Of a DNA stretch of 64,000 bases, positions 25,970 to 34,334 are shown in pieces. The stretch covers positions 1 to 64,000 of the forward strand of contig WGOC01000012.1 of assembly GCA_016124235.1 (NCBI GenBank). The letters are read 5' to 3'. Each line of letters begins with the position of its first letter. Position 1 is the stretch's first letter. Both the position numbers and the translations under genes were made by a program. The notes below the pieces were generated by a model that saw only the letters and a program-made list of their open reading frames with translations, ran no database searches and was not told the DNA's origin. Origin of the DNA: a bacterium (GTDB lineage: Bacteria > Verrucomicrobiota > Verrucomicrobiia > Limisphaerales > RI-55).

Positions 25970-26574
25970 ATAACGGCAACGCGAAGCAACACCTTGGATC
26001 GGAGAATCTCCTCACCATTAGTCACGCTGCAACGATGTAATAAATATCGCGGCTATCTTGATCGGTGCGGCGTTGCCATCCCCTCACCCCAACCCTCTCC
26101 CGGTGGGAGAGGGCGTCTCAGGTGTCGGCTTCGCGAACGCCGGTAAACCCCAGTTTTGCGCCGGGCTACCTCTTTTGCTCCCTGTCCTTGGGGAGAGGGT
26201 CGGGGTGAGGGTGACTGGGCCACCGTCAGCTAGCGCAGCCACGGTTATTCGGAACCCACGATATTCTTTCCATCCGCTGGCAGCTCTTTTTGTCGTTTCC
26301 AGGCAGGTCCGAGAAGGCTCACACAATTTGATGGCCGGGACGATGGCGTGCGTCTGTGAGAGCAACCTTTTCGACAAATGCCCAAACGAACGGAATCTGG
26401 CTCCCAGTCTGACCGATGAAACTGACTTTGATCTTGAACCAAAAAGCGGCGATTCGGCTGGAGCATGGCGGGCTTATCATTACCTTCGTGGTCCACACCG
26501 TATTACCTAACCTTTGATTCGTGACACCGCACGCGAAGCACCGCTCCATTCTTTGGCGTCTCCCAACTTTTCCA
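25970..26574. other. 605-bp intergenic region with REP-like element
   Basis: It contains the 131-bp inverted-repeat element at 26081-26211 and no convincing gene. The rest is upstream sequence for the cytochrome/sorbosone dehydrogenase gene. No promoter was clear. Confidence 0.6.
26081..26211. repeat. REP-like palindromic element, 131 bp
   Basis: The left arm CCCTCACCCCAACCCTCTCCC (26081-26101, 21 nt) matches the reverse complement of the right arm (26191-26211) at 20 of 21 positions. The left arm also begins a short hairpin, CCCTCTCCC-GGT-GGGAGAGGG. Sequences of this CTCACCCC/CCTCTCCC type recur as non-coding palindromes in many bacterial genomes. No transposase is nearby. Confidence 0.7.
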
Positions 26575-28401
26575 ATGACCATCAAACCATCAAACTTTGT
26601 CGTTACCACAATTGCGTTTGGCTGTTTTGCCAGCGGTTGTTTTACGAGTTTTGGCCAAACGCAAGAGGCCGCCAACGAACCCCCGCCCATTGAGGCGTAC
26701 AGCCCATTTGCCATGGTTCATGAAGGCGACGCGGCGCACGGAGCGAAACTGTTTGCCGACGAACAAAAAGTGGGCTGCACCAAGTGTCACTCGATCGATG
26801 GCAAGGGGCAGAAGGCCGGACCCGACCTGTTCGCGGTGGGCGATCAGTTTGCGCGCCGGGAATTGATCGATTCCGTGCTGCATCCTTCGGCCCGGATCGC
26901 AGTGGGCTACAGCACGACTGTCGCAGAAACGAAATCGGGCGAAGAAGTTCAAGGCGTCCTCAAGCAGGCGACCGACAAATGGATCGAACTGATCGGCGCC
27001 GACGGCAAACGCGTTCGCCTCAATACGGCCGATCTCAAGGAACAACACGGCAGCGATGTTTCGCTCATGCCGGAAGGATTGCAGGCAGGACTTTCGTTGC
27101 AGGACTTCACAGACTTGATCAGTTATTTGGTCACGCTCAAGGAACCAGTCAATTCAATCGCCACCCGGCACGGCATGCCCGACGAAATTCCTGCGCTGGC
27201 GCAACCGGTGGCGTTGATTCCGTTTTTCAAGGAACCGCTCCACGTGCCCGCGGGAACGACAGGTGAAACGGGCAAGATTCAGGCGGGCCTCGTCTGGTTT
27301 GGCCAGGTGCCCGGCTTTGCCAATCGCTTTCTGGCCACGGACGAAGCCGGCATGATCTGGTTGATCGAGAAGCACGGCGACGACGAACAAATCTCCCCGT
27401 TTTTAGATCTCACGAAGGAAGTGTTCAGCGCGCGCGGCCCGAACGGATTGCTCGGTTTGGCGTTTCATCCCGAGTTTCGTCAGAACCGGAAATACTATCT
27501 CAAGCATCAGGTCTTCGAAGATGGGAAGATCGCGACCGTTCTGGTCGAGCGTACGGTATCGCCCGATTTCAAGACGGATTCCGGCAACCCGTCACGTCGT
27601 TTGCTCAAAATCGTCAGCGTGGCTGAACACCACAACGGCGGCTGCATTCAATTCGGTCCGGACGGATACCTTTACGTCGGGATGGGTGATTCGGCACCAA
27701 ACTTCGACCCGCAAGACCAGGCGCAGAATTTGGGAATGCTCTTCGGCAAGATGCTTCGCATCGATGTCAACCGACGCAATCCGGGTTTGGAATACGGCAT
27801 CCCGTCGGACAACCCGTTTCTCGGCAAGCCAGGCGTGAGGCCGGAGATCTGGGCGTACGGGTTCCGCGAGCCGTGGCGGTTCAGTTTCGATCCGCTCAAC
27901 GGCGATCTTTGGGTGGCGGATCTCGGTCAGGAACGCGGCGACGAAGTCGATATCGTGCGGCGCGGCGAAAACGACGGCTGGAGCGTTTACGAAGGCTACG
28001 AATTGTTTTCCAGTGAACATCGCAAGGAAGGCACCGATTACGCGCCACCGATTTTTTCCACATTGCGCAAGCACGGTTCCGCCGTCATGGGTGGATACGT
28101 TTACCGCGGCGACAAAAACTCGTCGTTCTACGGCGTCTATATTTGCGGCGATAATGTTTCCAAACACATTTGGGGACTGACTCAGAAAAACCGAACGCTG
28201 AAGACGGTTCACTTGCTGGCCACCGCGCCACAGCCGATCACGTCGTTCGGCACCGATGAAAAAGGAAACCTCTACGTCGTCGGCTATCAGGGGATGATTT
28301 ACCAACTCGATCTTGCCCACGCGAATTTCAACGAAACGACCCCTTCCTCATCGACCTCCAGCCTGCCAAGCCCGGCACGACAACAGACGGCGGCGAGATA
28401 A
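26575..28401 (+). CDS. Cytochrome c domain fused to PQQ-dependent sugar (sorbosone) dehydrogenase
   Basis: A 608-residue exported protein. The N-terminus has a hydrophobic signal with a possible lipobox FASGC. Residues about 45-180 form a haem-binding domain with CTKCH near residue 67. Residues about 200-590 form the soluble glucose/sorbosone dehydrogenase propeller (GLLGLAFHPEF, AEHHNGGCIQFGPDGYLYVG, LRIDVNRRNP, AYGFREPWRFSFDP). A plausible reading is that sugar oxidised at PQQ passes electrons to the fused haem. ATG 26575 is preferred over GTG 26521 because it sits immediately before the signal peptide. Confidence 0.85.
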   Translation: MTIKPSNFVVTTIAFGCFASGCFTSFGQTQEAANEPPPIEAYSPFAMVHEGDAAHGAKLFADEQKVGCTKCHSIDGKGQKAGPDLFAVGDQFARRELIDSVLHPSARIAVGYSTTVAETKSGEEVQGVLKQATDKWIELIGADGKRVRLNTADLKEQHGSDVSLMPEGLQAGLSLQDFTDLISYLVTLKEPVNSIATRHGMPDEIPALAQPVALIPFFKEPLHVPAGTTGETGKIQAGLVWFGQVPGFANRFLATDEAGMIWLIEKHGDDEQISPFLDLTKEVFSARGPNGLLGLAFHPEFRQNRKYYLKHQVFEDGKIATVLVERTVSPDFKTDSGNPSRRLLKIVSVAEHHNGGCIQFGPDGYLYVGMGDSAPNFDPQDQAQNLGMLFGKMLRIDVNRRNPGLEYGIPSDNPFLGKPGVRPEIWAYGFREPWRFSFDPLNGDLWVADLGQERGDEVDIVRRGENDGWSVYEGYELFSSEHRKEGTDYAPPIFSTLRKHGSAVMGGYVYRGDKNSSFYGVYICGDNVSKHIWGLTQKNRTLKTVHLLATAPQPITSFGTDEKGNLYVVGYQGMIYQLDLAHANFNETTPSSSTSSLPSPARQQTAAR

Positions 28402-28533
28402 ACTTCGGTCCGCCGGATCGGTTTGTCCGGATGCCAAACCACGTCCGACGATCAACGGCGAATCGCGGACAACACGGTTGACCACGCCCGTTTTGGCTTG
28501 GACCTGCTTTGGCGGGAATGTTGTACTTTCCCC

Positions 28534-29265
28534 GTGTTCGCCATCGGCACCTGGATCAATGCGATCGCCATCCTCCTGGGCGGTGCGCTTGGGCTTTTAA
28601 TCAAGCGCGACCTGCCCAATGCACGCCAGCAACAGTTGCGCACGGCCGTGGGGTTGGGCGTGATTCTATCTGGCTTTCAAATGATCTGGAGCGGCCTGCA
28701 TCAGGTCAGCCTGGGTGCTGCGTTTGGGCTGATCGGAATCGCCCTGGCGGCGACGACGCTGGGACAATGGACCGGCCGACTCATTCGACTCCAAGGGGCG
28801 ATGAACCGGGCGGGAAAATTTGCCGCCGAAACCTTCGCACGAGCACAAAGCAAGAAAGCCAAGATCTCGTTCAATGACGGTTTCATGGCCTGCTCGGCGT
28901 TGTTTTGCATCGGCCCATTGTCGCTCCTGGGGCCACTACAGGAAGGGCTCAACGGGGATTTTTATGTACTCATCGTCAAGGCGGTGATGGACGGGCTGGC
29001 TGCGTTTGCATTTTCGCGGGTGTTCTCCGGCAGCGTGGCCATGGCCGCCCTTCCCGTCCTGGCTCTTCAGGGGACGCTCACACTGCTGACTGCCTGGGCG
29101 GCCAAACAAGCGCCACTCGAAGTGATGCTTCACGCCACGAACGTAACGGGCGGTTTGCTGGTCGTCTGCGCGGTGTTGCTCGTGTTTGAAGTGCGCAAGG
29201 TGAAGATCGGCGATTACCTGCCGGCGATCCTTTTTGCACCGCTGCTGGCGTGGCTATTCTTTTGA
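28534..29265 (+). CDS. DUF554 family membrane protein
   Basis: A 243-residue multi-pass membrane protein. FAIGTWINAIAILLGGALG at the N-terminus and the second-half segment LIVKAVMDGLAAFAFSRVF follow the DUF554 pattern, an inner-membrane family of unknown transport or sensing role. The GTG at 28534 is chosen because DUF554 proteins start directly at the first membrane helix. The last 12 bp overlap the end of the convergent TPR gene. Confidence 0.8.
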   Translation: MFAIGTWINAIAILLGGALGLLIKRDLPNARQQQLRTAVGLGVILSGFQMIWSGLHQVSLGAAFGLIGIALAATTLGQWTGRLIRLQGAMNRAGKFAAETFARAQSKKAKISFNDGFMACSALFCIGPLSLLGPLQEGLNGDFYVLIVKAVMDGLAAFAFSRVFSGSVAMAALPVLALQGTLTLLTAWAAKQAPLEVMLHATNVTGGLLVVCAVLLVFEVRKVKIGDYLPAILFAPLLAWLFF

Positions 29266-30159
29266 AGTCGGCGAAGCCTTCTGCGCCGCGGCGCCCAATT
29301 CCTTGAGGTAATCTCCCGCGAGTTTGAATTGCAGAAAATCATGATCGCCATGCGCGCGAATCCATTCAAATTGTTCCCGCGCCTTCGCCGAATCGCCGCC
29401 CAGCCATTCCTTGAATCCGAGATAATAGCGCGCCAACGTTTCACGGTCTCGATCCGGGGCCAGCGACAGCATCGTTTCGGCATCAATCTGGCCGCGGAGA
29501 TAATGAATTACAGGCGCCGGCCACACGTTCGCCGGGAGGGATGCCGCCGCCTCGGCAAGAATCGAATCGGCCGCTGATTCGTTGCCCGCGCGACGCAACG
29601 CGACGTAATTAAGCAAGGCCACGTATGGCGCAAACGGATCGGCCCATCCTTGAATGCCAATATACGTTTCACCGGCGGTGTGTCCCAGGTCAAAGCGCCC
29701 CGCACGCGACGCGGTGAGAAAGCGGATGAACACGCATTGTGCGTTGTCCGGCTCCATGCGTGCAGCCCGGCTGGCGTCTTCAAATGCTGCCTCGTTTTCT
29801 CCCTGTTCGGAGCGTGCGATCGCCCGCTGCAGGAAAGCGCGCGTGTCTTCAAAGTTGTATTTGATCGCCGTCGTGCATTCCGCCTCGGCCGCCTTCCAGT
29901 CACCCAGTTTTTCGTACGCCACCGCCCGGTTCACGTATAATTCAGAACGCTTGGGAGCGAGCTTGATCGCCTCCGTGAACGCCGCGATCGCCGGCTGCCA
30001 CTGCTTGTCGGCCGCGAGGGCATTTCCTCGCTGCGTCCACTCCCGCGCGGTGGTGGGCTGATCTTCGCCGAGCACCATGCTGATCGAAATCAGAAGAATC
30101 GCCAACGACGTAGCGGCACGGGAACTTAAGATAGACGATTGGCGGAACACGAGCGTCAC
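29254..30159 (-). CDS. Exported TPR protein of the TonB-ExbBD operon
   Basis: A 301-residue protein with signal peptide SLAILLISISMVLG followed by TPR units (WTQRGNALAADKQWQPAIAA, YVNRAVAYEKLGDWKAAEAE). Its architecture resembles NlpI-type periplasmic TPR proteins. It starts at a GTG that overlaps the exbD-like stop codon (GTGA), so it is the last gene of the four-gene operon. It is likely a periplasmic accessory of the energy-transducing complex, an inference from position only. Confidence 0.72.
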   Translation of the reverse strand: MTLVFRQSSILSSRAATSLAILLISISMVLGEDQPTTAREWTQRGNALAADKQWQPAIAAFTEAIKLAPKRSELYVNRAVAYEKLGDWKAAEAECTTAIKYNFEDTRAFLQRAIARSEQGENEAAFEDASRAARMEPDNAQCVFIRFLTASRAGRFDLGHTAGETYIGIQGWADPFAPYVALLNYVALRRAGNESAADSILAEAAASLPANVWPAPVIHYLRGQIDAETMLSLAPDRDRETLARYYLGFKEWLGGDSAKAREQFEWIRAHGDHDFLQFKLAGDYLKELGAAAQKASPTSKE

Positions 30160-30584
30160 TTGGTTTCCTTTTTACGAGTGGGAATATTCAACGGTGTTTT
30201 CAATCCGGCCGCCCGGCTGGCGTCCATGACCTTGATGAACGAACCGACCGGCGCGCCTTCGTCCATTTCCAAGGCAAAGCGCACCTGCGGATTTTCGGTC
30301 ACCAGCTGACGCATGCGAGATTCGAGGCCTTCCGATGTGACGGGTTCATCCTTTTGGCCAATGTAAATCTTCCCGGCCTTGTCGATCGTCACGTAAACGG
30401 GCGCCAGCTCGCTCGAGCCTTCGGTCTTGGCCTGCGACGATTCCGGCAAAGTCAGCTTCAACGCCGGCTGCTGTTTGAATGTCGTCGTGACGAGCAGAAA
30501 AATCAGCACCACGATCAACACGTCGATCAAGGCGACGATGATGACCGCCGGCGGATTTTTCCTTTTGCGCGGAAAGAATTCCAT
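30156..30584 (-). CDS. ExbD/TolR family protein
   Basis: A 142-residue component of a proton-driven inner-membrane motor. There is one N-terminal membrane helix (AVIIVALIDVLIVVLIFLLV) containing the Asp expected to relay protons, then a periplasmic domain (PVYVTIDKAGKIYIGQKDE, VRFALEMDEGAPVGSFIKVMD). ATG 30584 fits the family length; an ATG at 30683 would overlap the upstream exbB-like gene by about 90 bp. Confidence 0.85.
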   Translation of the reverse strand: MEFFPRKRKNPPAVIIVALIDVLIVVLIFLLVTTTFKQQPALKLTLPESSQAKTEGSSELAPVYVTIDKAGKIYIGQKDEPVTSEGLESRMRQLVTENPQVRFALEMDEGAPVGSFIKVMDASRAAGLKTPLNIPTRKKETK

Positions 30585-30594
30585 GAGGGGATGC

Positions 30595-31200
30595 TCAACG
30601 ATTCTTGCCCTGGCGCAGCAACCGTTGCTGGCGTCGCAAAAACTCGTCACACAGTGAGGCAATTTCCACGGCCATGCGTTCAACCTTGCGGTTGAAATAA
30701 CTCCACGCCACCAGCGACGGAATGGAGACGATCAAACCGAGCAAGGTCGCATACAACGCCGTGGCGATGCCCCCGGCAAACTTGGAGCTGTCCCCCAGCC
30801 CTGCGGTGCTCAAGCTGCCAAAGAGCGTGATCATCCCGATGATCGTGCCCGTGAGCCCCATCAGCGGCCCGATGCCGACGATGATTTCCAGGACGACCAG
30901 GCCGCGCTCCAGCTTGATGATTTCGTGACGCGCGCGGGTTTGGAGGGCGTCGACGGTTTCATCGTGTGGCCAGTCCAGGTGATCGATGGCCACGATCAAT
31001 ACGCGGCTCAACGCCGAGGGTTGACCGAGGCAAACCTGTTTGAGCGTGGCGACGTCGCTGACAGAACGGCAGTCTTCAAGCGCGGCTTCAACTCCGGGCG
31101 GAATGACCTGCTGCCAACGCAGGGCCAGACCACGCTCGACAATATACGTCAGGCCGACGATCGACGTGATAATCAGGGCGGCAATAATCAGTGTTTCCAT
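30595..31200 (-). CDS. ExbB/TolQ/MotA-type proton channel protein
   Basis: A 201-residue inner-membrane protein forming the stator channel with ExbD. An N-terminal helix (LIIAALIITSIVGLTYIVERG) is followed by a cytoplasmic loop and two conserved helices, GIGPLMGLTGTIIGMITLFG and GGIATALYATLLGLIVSIPS, the defining block of the family. It lies between the tonB-like and exbD-like genes with short gaps. Confidence 0.88.
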   Translation of the reverse strand: METLIIAALIITSIVGLTYIVERGLALRWQQVIPPGVEAALEDCRSVSDVATLKQVCLGQPSALSRVLIVAIDHLDWPHDETVDALQTRARHEIIKLERGLVVLEIIVGIGPLMGLTGTIIGMITLFGSLSTAGLGDSSKFAGGIATALYATLLGLIVSIPSLVAWSYFNRKVERMAVEIASLCDEFLRRQQRLLRQGKNR

Positions 31201-31235
31201 GTGTCTTTCCCGGGCCGTGAATCAGCGGACCCAGC

Positions 31236-32432
31236 CTAATTGTAGTAAAAGGTGAAACGCAACTCCCGGTAGTCTTTCTGCGTGATGCGACGCAGGTAGG
31301 GCGGCCACGGATCATACGTCCGGCCCAATTCCGGCACGATGGCCTTGTTGCATCCATACACCTGCATTTCGTCCTCGATCTTCGGATCAAGATTCGACGG
31401 GCGCTCGAGCACGGTAAAATTCTTGATCGACCCGTCGTAATACAAATCGAACTTCACCACCACACGACCACCGAAGTTGAAGGCTTCCGGATGCTGATCC
31501 AAAAAACGATACCAACGACTGGTCACGATCGCGATGAACTTGGCGTCGTAACTCCCCCAGGGCGTTTGTTCCGTGTTGAAACTGGGCAGGATGCGCTGGC
31601 GCCGGGTGGCTCCTTCGAGCTTCATTTTTTGACCGGCGATGGAGTTGTTCTGGTTCAGCTGGCGTTGCGCTTCGGCGATGGTCCGGGGACGGGGCTGCTT
31701 GGCTTCACCATTGTCGCCCCGCTTGACAGCGCCATCGCCTTTCTCCGGTTGCGTGCTGACTTGCTCCCGGGTGACGTCGCCCGGTTTATCGGTTCTGGGC
31801 GCCGGGGTTCGCAACGGTTCGGAGACCCCGGGCTTCGTCGCGGTCGTTTCGTCGACCTTCGCCTCCGGCACATCCGGCGTACCGGCGAGTTTGGTGTCCG
31901 GTTCCGCACTGGGCTGCAATTTGTCCGGCTCCACCTTTTCCGGTTCTGGCGGCGATTCAACCGGCGGCGTCGGCTGCGGTTTGGTTTGAACCACCGGCGC
32001 GGGGCTGTTGCGCGGTATATCAACGGCCTTCACGACCTTTTCCTGTTCACCGTCGACGGTTGGTTTGTTCGAATCCTCATCGCTTGCCTGCTTGCTGGCC
32101 GCCTCCGAATTGAGCGAACTGTAAAAGTCCGGCTTTGCCGGCTTGTCGACCGTTGCTTGTTCGGGCAGGACATCGACAAATGTGAGCGGCACCTCGCGAT
32201 CGGCCAGCTGCTGCTGGCGCTCAATCGCTGCCTGTATCTTTTTCGGATCGACGAGCGCGGCATTGAGTTTCGTCAAGATGCGCGACAGGAAAGGAAGCGA
32301 CGTCTTCCACCAGCCAAAAGCGCGTCCGATCCGCCACGTGCCGTAAAACAATGCGTGTAGCAACAAGGAAGCGCACAACGCCAACACCAGCGGTTGGCGC
32401 CACCAATCTTTAGACTTCTCGCTGCGTTCCAT
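31236..32432 (-). CDS. TonB-like protein with long proline-rich periplasmic spacer
   Basis: A 398-residue protein. A single N-terminal membrane segment (PLVLALCASLLLHALFYG) is followed by about 190 residues rich in Pro, Lys, Glu and Thr (PPVESPPEPEKVEPDKLQP). The C-terminal domain (FGGRVVVKFDLYYDGSIKNF) resembles the TonB/TolA energy-transducing end. As first gene of the operon it should link the ExbB/ExbD motor to an outer-membrane partner. No TonB-dependent receptor is in the window, so the cargo is unknown. Confidence 0.75.
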   Translation of the reverse strand: MERSEKSKDWWRQPLVLALCASLLLHALFYGTWRIGRAFGWWKTSLPFLSRILTKLNAALVDPKKIQAAIERQQQLADREVPLTFVDVLPEQATVDKPAKPDFYSSLNSEAASKQASDEDSNKPTVDGEQEKVVKAVDIPRNSPAPVVQTKPQPTPPVESPPEPEKVEPDKLQPSAEPDTKLAGTPDVPEAKVDETTATKPGVSEPLRTPAPRTDKPGDVTREQVSTQPEKGDGAVKRGDNGEAKQPRPRTIAEAQRQLNQNNSIAGQKMKLEGATRRQRILPSFNTEQTPWGSYDAKFIAIVTSRWYRFLDQHPEAFNFGGRVVVKFDLYYDGSIKNFTVLERPSNLDPKIEDEMQVYGCNKAIVPELGRTYDPWPPYLRRITQKDYRELRFTFYYN

Positions 32433-32558
32433 TCAGTTCAATGCCTCGGACAACGACGGCCGACATTCCGTTCGTCGGTCAGCACAATCAACCCCGATAA
32501 TCGGGCCATCAAATGCCACTTTACACAAACGGACCCGTTGTGGTTCGCTCACGCCAGC

Positions 32559-32942
32559 ATGACCAAGTACATCCGGCATCTCATTCTTTTTACGCTACCG
32601 CTTTTGCTTGTTGGTTGCGCCACGAGCACCATCACCAATCTTACCCCGGCCCAGATGTCCCGCAACGCGGACGGATTGTACCCCGTCGAAGCCGTCTGGC
32701 AAAGCAGCCAGCAAAGCGTCATCCAGGACTCCATCAAACCTTATGTCGTCGTCGGTCTGGAAGCCTATCCCATGCGTCCGACGCCGTTGCTTCAGAACCG
32801 TTGGGAAACGCTCGTCCCGATCCCGGCCAGCAAGGATCACATCTATTATCAGTTCAAGTTTGATTACGAGTACAAGGGAATGCCAGCTCGACGTTCTGAC
32901 AGTGTTCTGTCGCCCGAGCAACGGCTCGACATCGTCAACTGA
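32559..32942 (+). CDS. Small lipoprotein, 127 aa
   Basis: ATG 32559 opens a lipoprotein signal peptide (LILFTLPLLLVGC) with lipobox LVGC. The mature part contains LTPAQMSRNADGLYPVEAVW and HIYYQFKFDYEYKG. No family was recognised with confidence. It is divergent from the TonB operon and converges on the Fe-alcohol dehydrogenase gene with 8 bp between stops. Confidence 0.68.
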   Translation: MTKYIRHLILFTLPLLLVGCATSTITNLTPAQMSRNADGLYPVEAVWQSSQQSVIQDSIKPYVVVGLEAYPMRPTPLLQNRWETLVPIPASKDHIYYQFKFDYEYKGMPARRSDSVLSPEQRLDIVN

Positions 32943-32950
32943 GCGGGCTT

Positions 32951-34210
32951 TCAATTGCCCAATCGGTCGCCCTCACTTCGCGGCTCAAACGCCGCCTCAA
33001 AGAGTTGCTCGAAGTCCTTGGAATCAATGTGACGGGGATTGAAATTGGCTGTCCACTGCTTCTCCGCCTCGGCCGCCAACCGGGGAATCATCGCTCGATC
33101 AACTTCCGCCTCGGCCAGTGAACGCGGCATTCTGGCAACGTTCAGCAACGCTTCCACCCGCTCGATCAACGCTTCAACCGCTTCATCAAGACCTTCGCTA
33201 ACGCAGGCGATCTCCGGTCCGCTGGCCAGCTCCGCATAGGCGCGTTTGATCGATTCGTCCCGGGCGTTGAAGCGAATCACGTGCGGTAACATGATCCCGA
33301 CCGCCTGTCCGTGGACGACATTGAAATGGGCCGTCAATGGATTTGCCGCCGCATGCGCCGCGCCCAGCATGGAGTTCTCGATCGCCGTTCCGGCGAGCGC
33401 CGCGCCGAGCAACATCCGGCCGCGCGCGTCCAGGTCCGAAGGATTGTCCAACACACGCGGTAGATTCGGCACCAGCATCTTGAACGCCTCGTGTGAAAAC
33501 ATCAGCGACCAGCCATTGCGTTTCGTCGTGACCGCCGTTTCCAACGCGTGCGCAATCGCGTCAATCCCGGTGCACGCCGTGACCCGTGGAGGTTGCGAAA
33601 CGGTAAGCAAAGGATCGAGGATGGCCACGCGGGCGGCGGCCTTTGAATCGAGACAGGCCATCTTGAGATGCGATTCCTCCTCGGCGATCAACGCGGCCGA
33701 CTGACATTCACTCCCCGTGCCGGCGGTGGTCGGAATTGCGATCAGCGGCAGCATCGGCTTGGTCGCCTTGCCGACGCCCCAGTAATCCTTGATTTCACCA
33801 CCATTGGTCAGCAACAGATTCGCGCCTTTGGCCGTGTCCATGGAACTGCCGCCCCCCAGACCAACAAACAAATCCGTGCGATGCACGCGGGCGATCGCGA
33901 GGCATTTCGCCACATCCGCGGTAGTGGGGTTCTCCCGAACTTCGTCGTAGATCGCGACGTGCAGGCCGGCCGCTTCTAGTAAACCGATCGCTCGACTGGC
34001 ATGCCCCGCGGCGCTGATGCCCTTGTCCGTGACCAACGTCACCCGGTTGCTGCCCAGATCACGCGCCAACGCACCAACCTTTTCCAGCGAATCACGGCCA
34101 AACACGAGCCTTGTCCGCGGCTGCAAATCAAACCCGGCGAGATGCCAGTCCTCCGGCAACCGGCCGTTGCCATTCCTTCCAAGTTGTTCAACTGGTTGCG
34201 CCGATTGCAT
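32951..34210 (-). CDS. Iron-containing (group III) alcohol dehydrogenase
   Basis: A 419-residue NAD(P)-dependent alcohol dehydrogenase. GLGGGSSMDTAKG near residue 110 is the nucleotide motif. Metal ligands are in CTGIDAIAHALE near 205 and in GAAHAAANPL and NVVHGQAVG near 280-295. These enzymes usually reduce aldehydes to alcohols in vivo. It lies 124 bp downstream of an aldehyde-dehydrogenase-fold gene and two genes below an EhpF-like adenylating enzyme, so it could carry out the last step of an acid-to-alcohol conversion. Confidence 0.87.
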   Translation of the reverse strand: MQSAQPVEQLGRNGNGRLPEDWHLAGFDLQPRTRLVFGRDSLEKVGALARDLGSNRVTLVTDKGISAAGHASRAIGLLEAAGLHVAIYDEVRENPTTADVAKCLAIARVHRTDLFVGLGGGSSMDTAKGANLLLTNGGEIKDYWGVGKATKPMLPLIAIPTTAGTGSECQSAALIAEEESHLKMACLDSKAAARVAILDPLLTVSQPPRVTACTGIDAIAHALETAVTTKRNGWSLMFSHEAFKMLVPNLPRVLDNPSDLDARGRMLLGAALAGTAIENSMLGAAHAAANPLTAHFNVVHGQAVGIMLPHVIRFNARDESIKRAYAELASGPEIACVSEGLDEAVEALIERVEALLNVARMPRSLAEAEVDRAMIPRLAAEAEKQWTANFNPRHIDSKDFEQLFEAAFEPRSEGDRLGN

Positions 34211-34334
34211 CTGCCAACAGACTTAATTGGATCGTCGTTTGTTCAAAGCACCGCTGCAAATGACGGGCTGGAGTCCCGTCGGTTACCGGTTAATCCGGCC
34301 CGCATCCGCTTCTAGAATTTCGAGTAAGCAAAAC

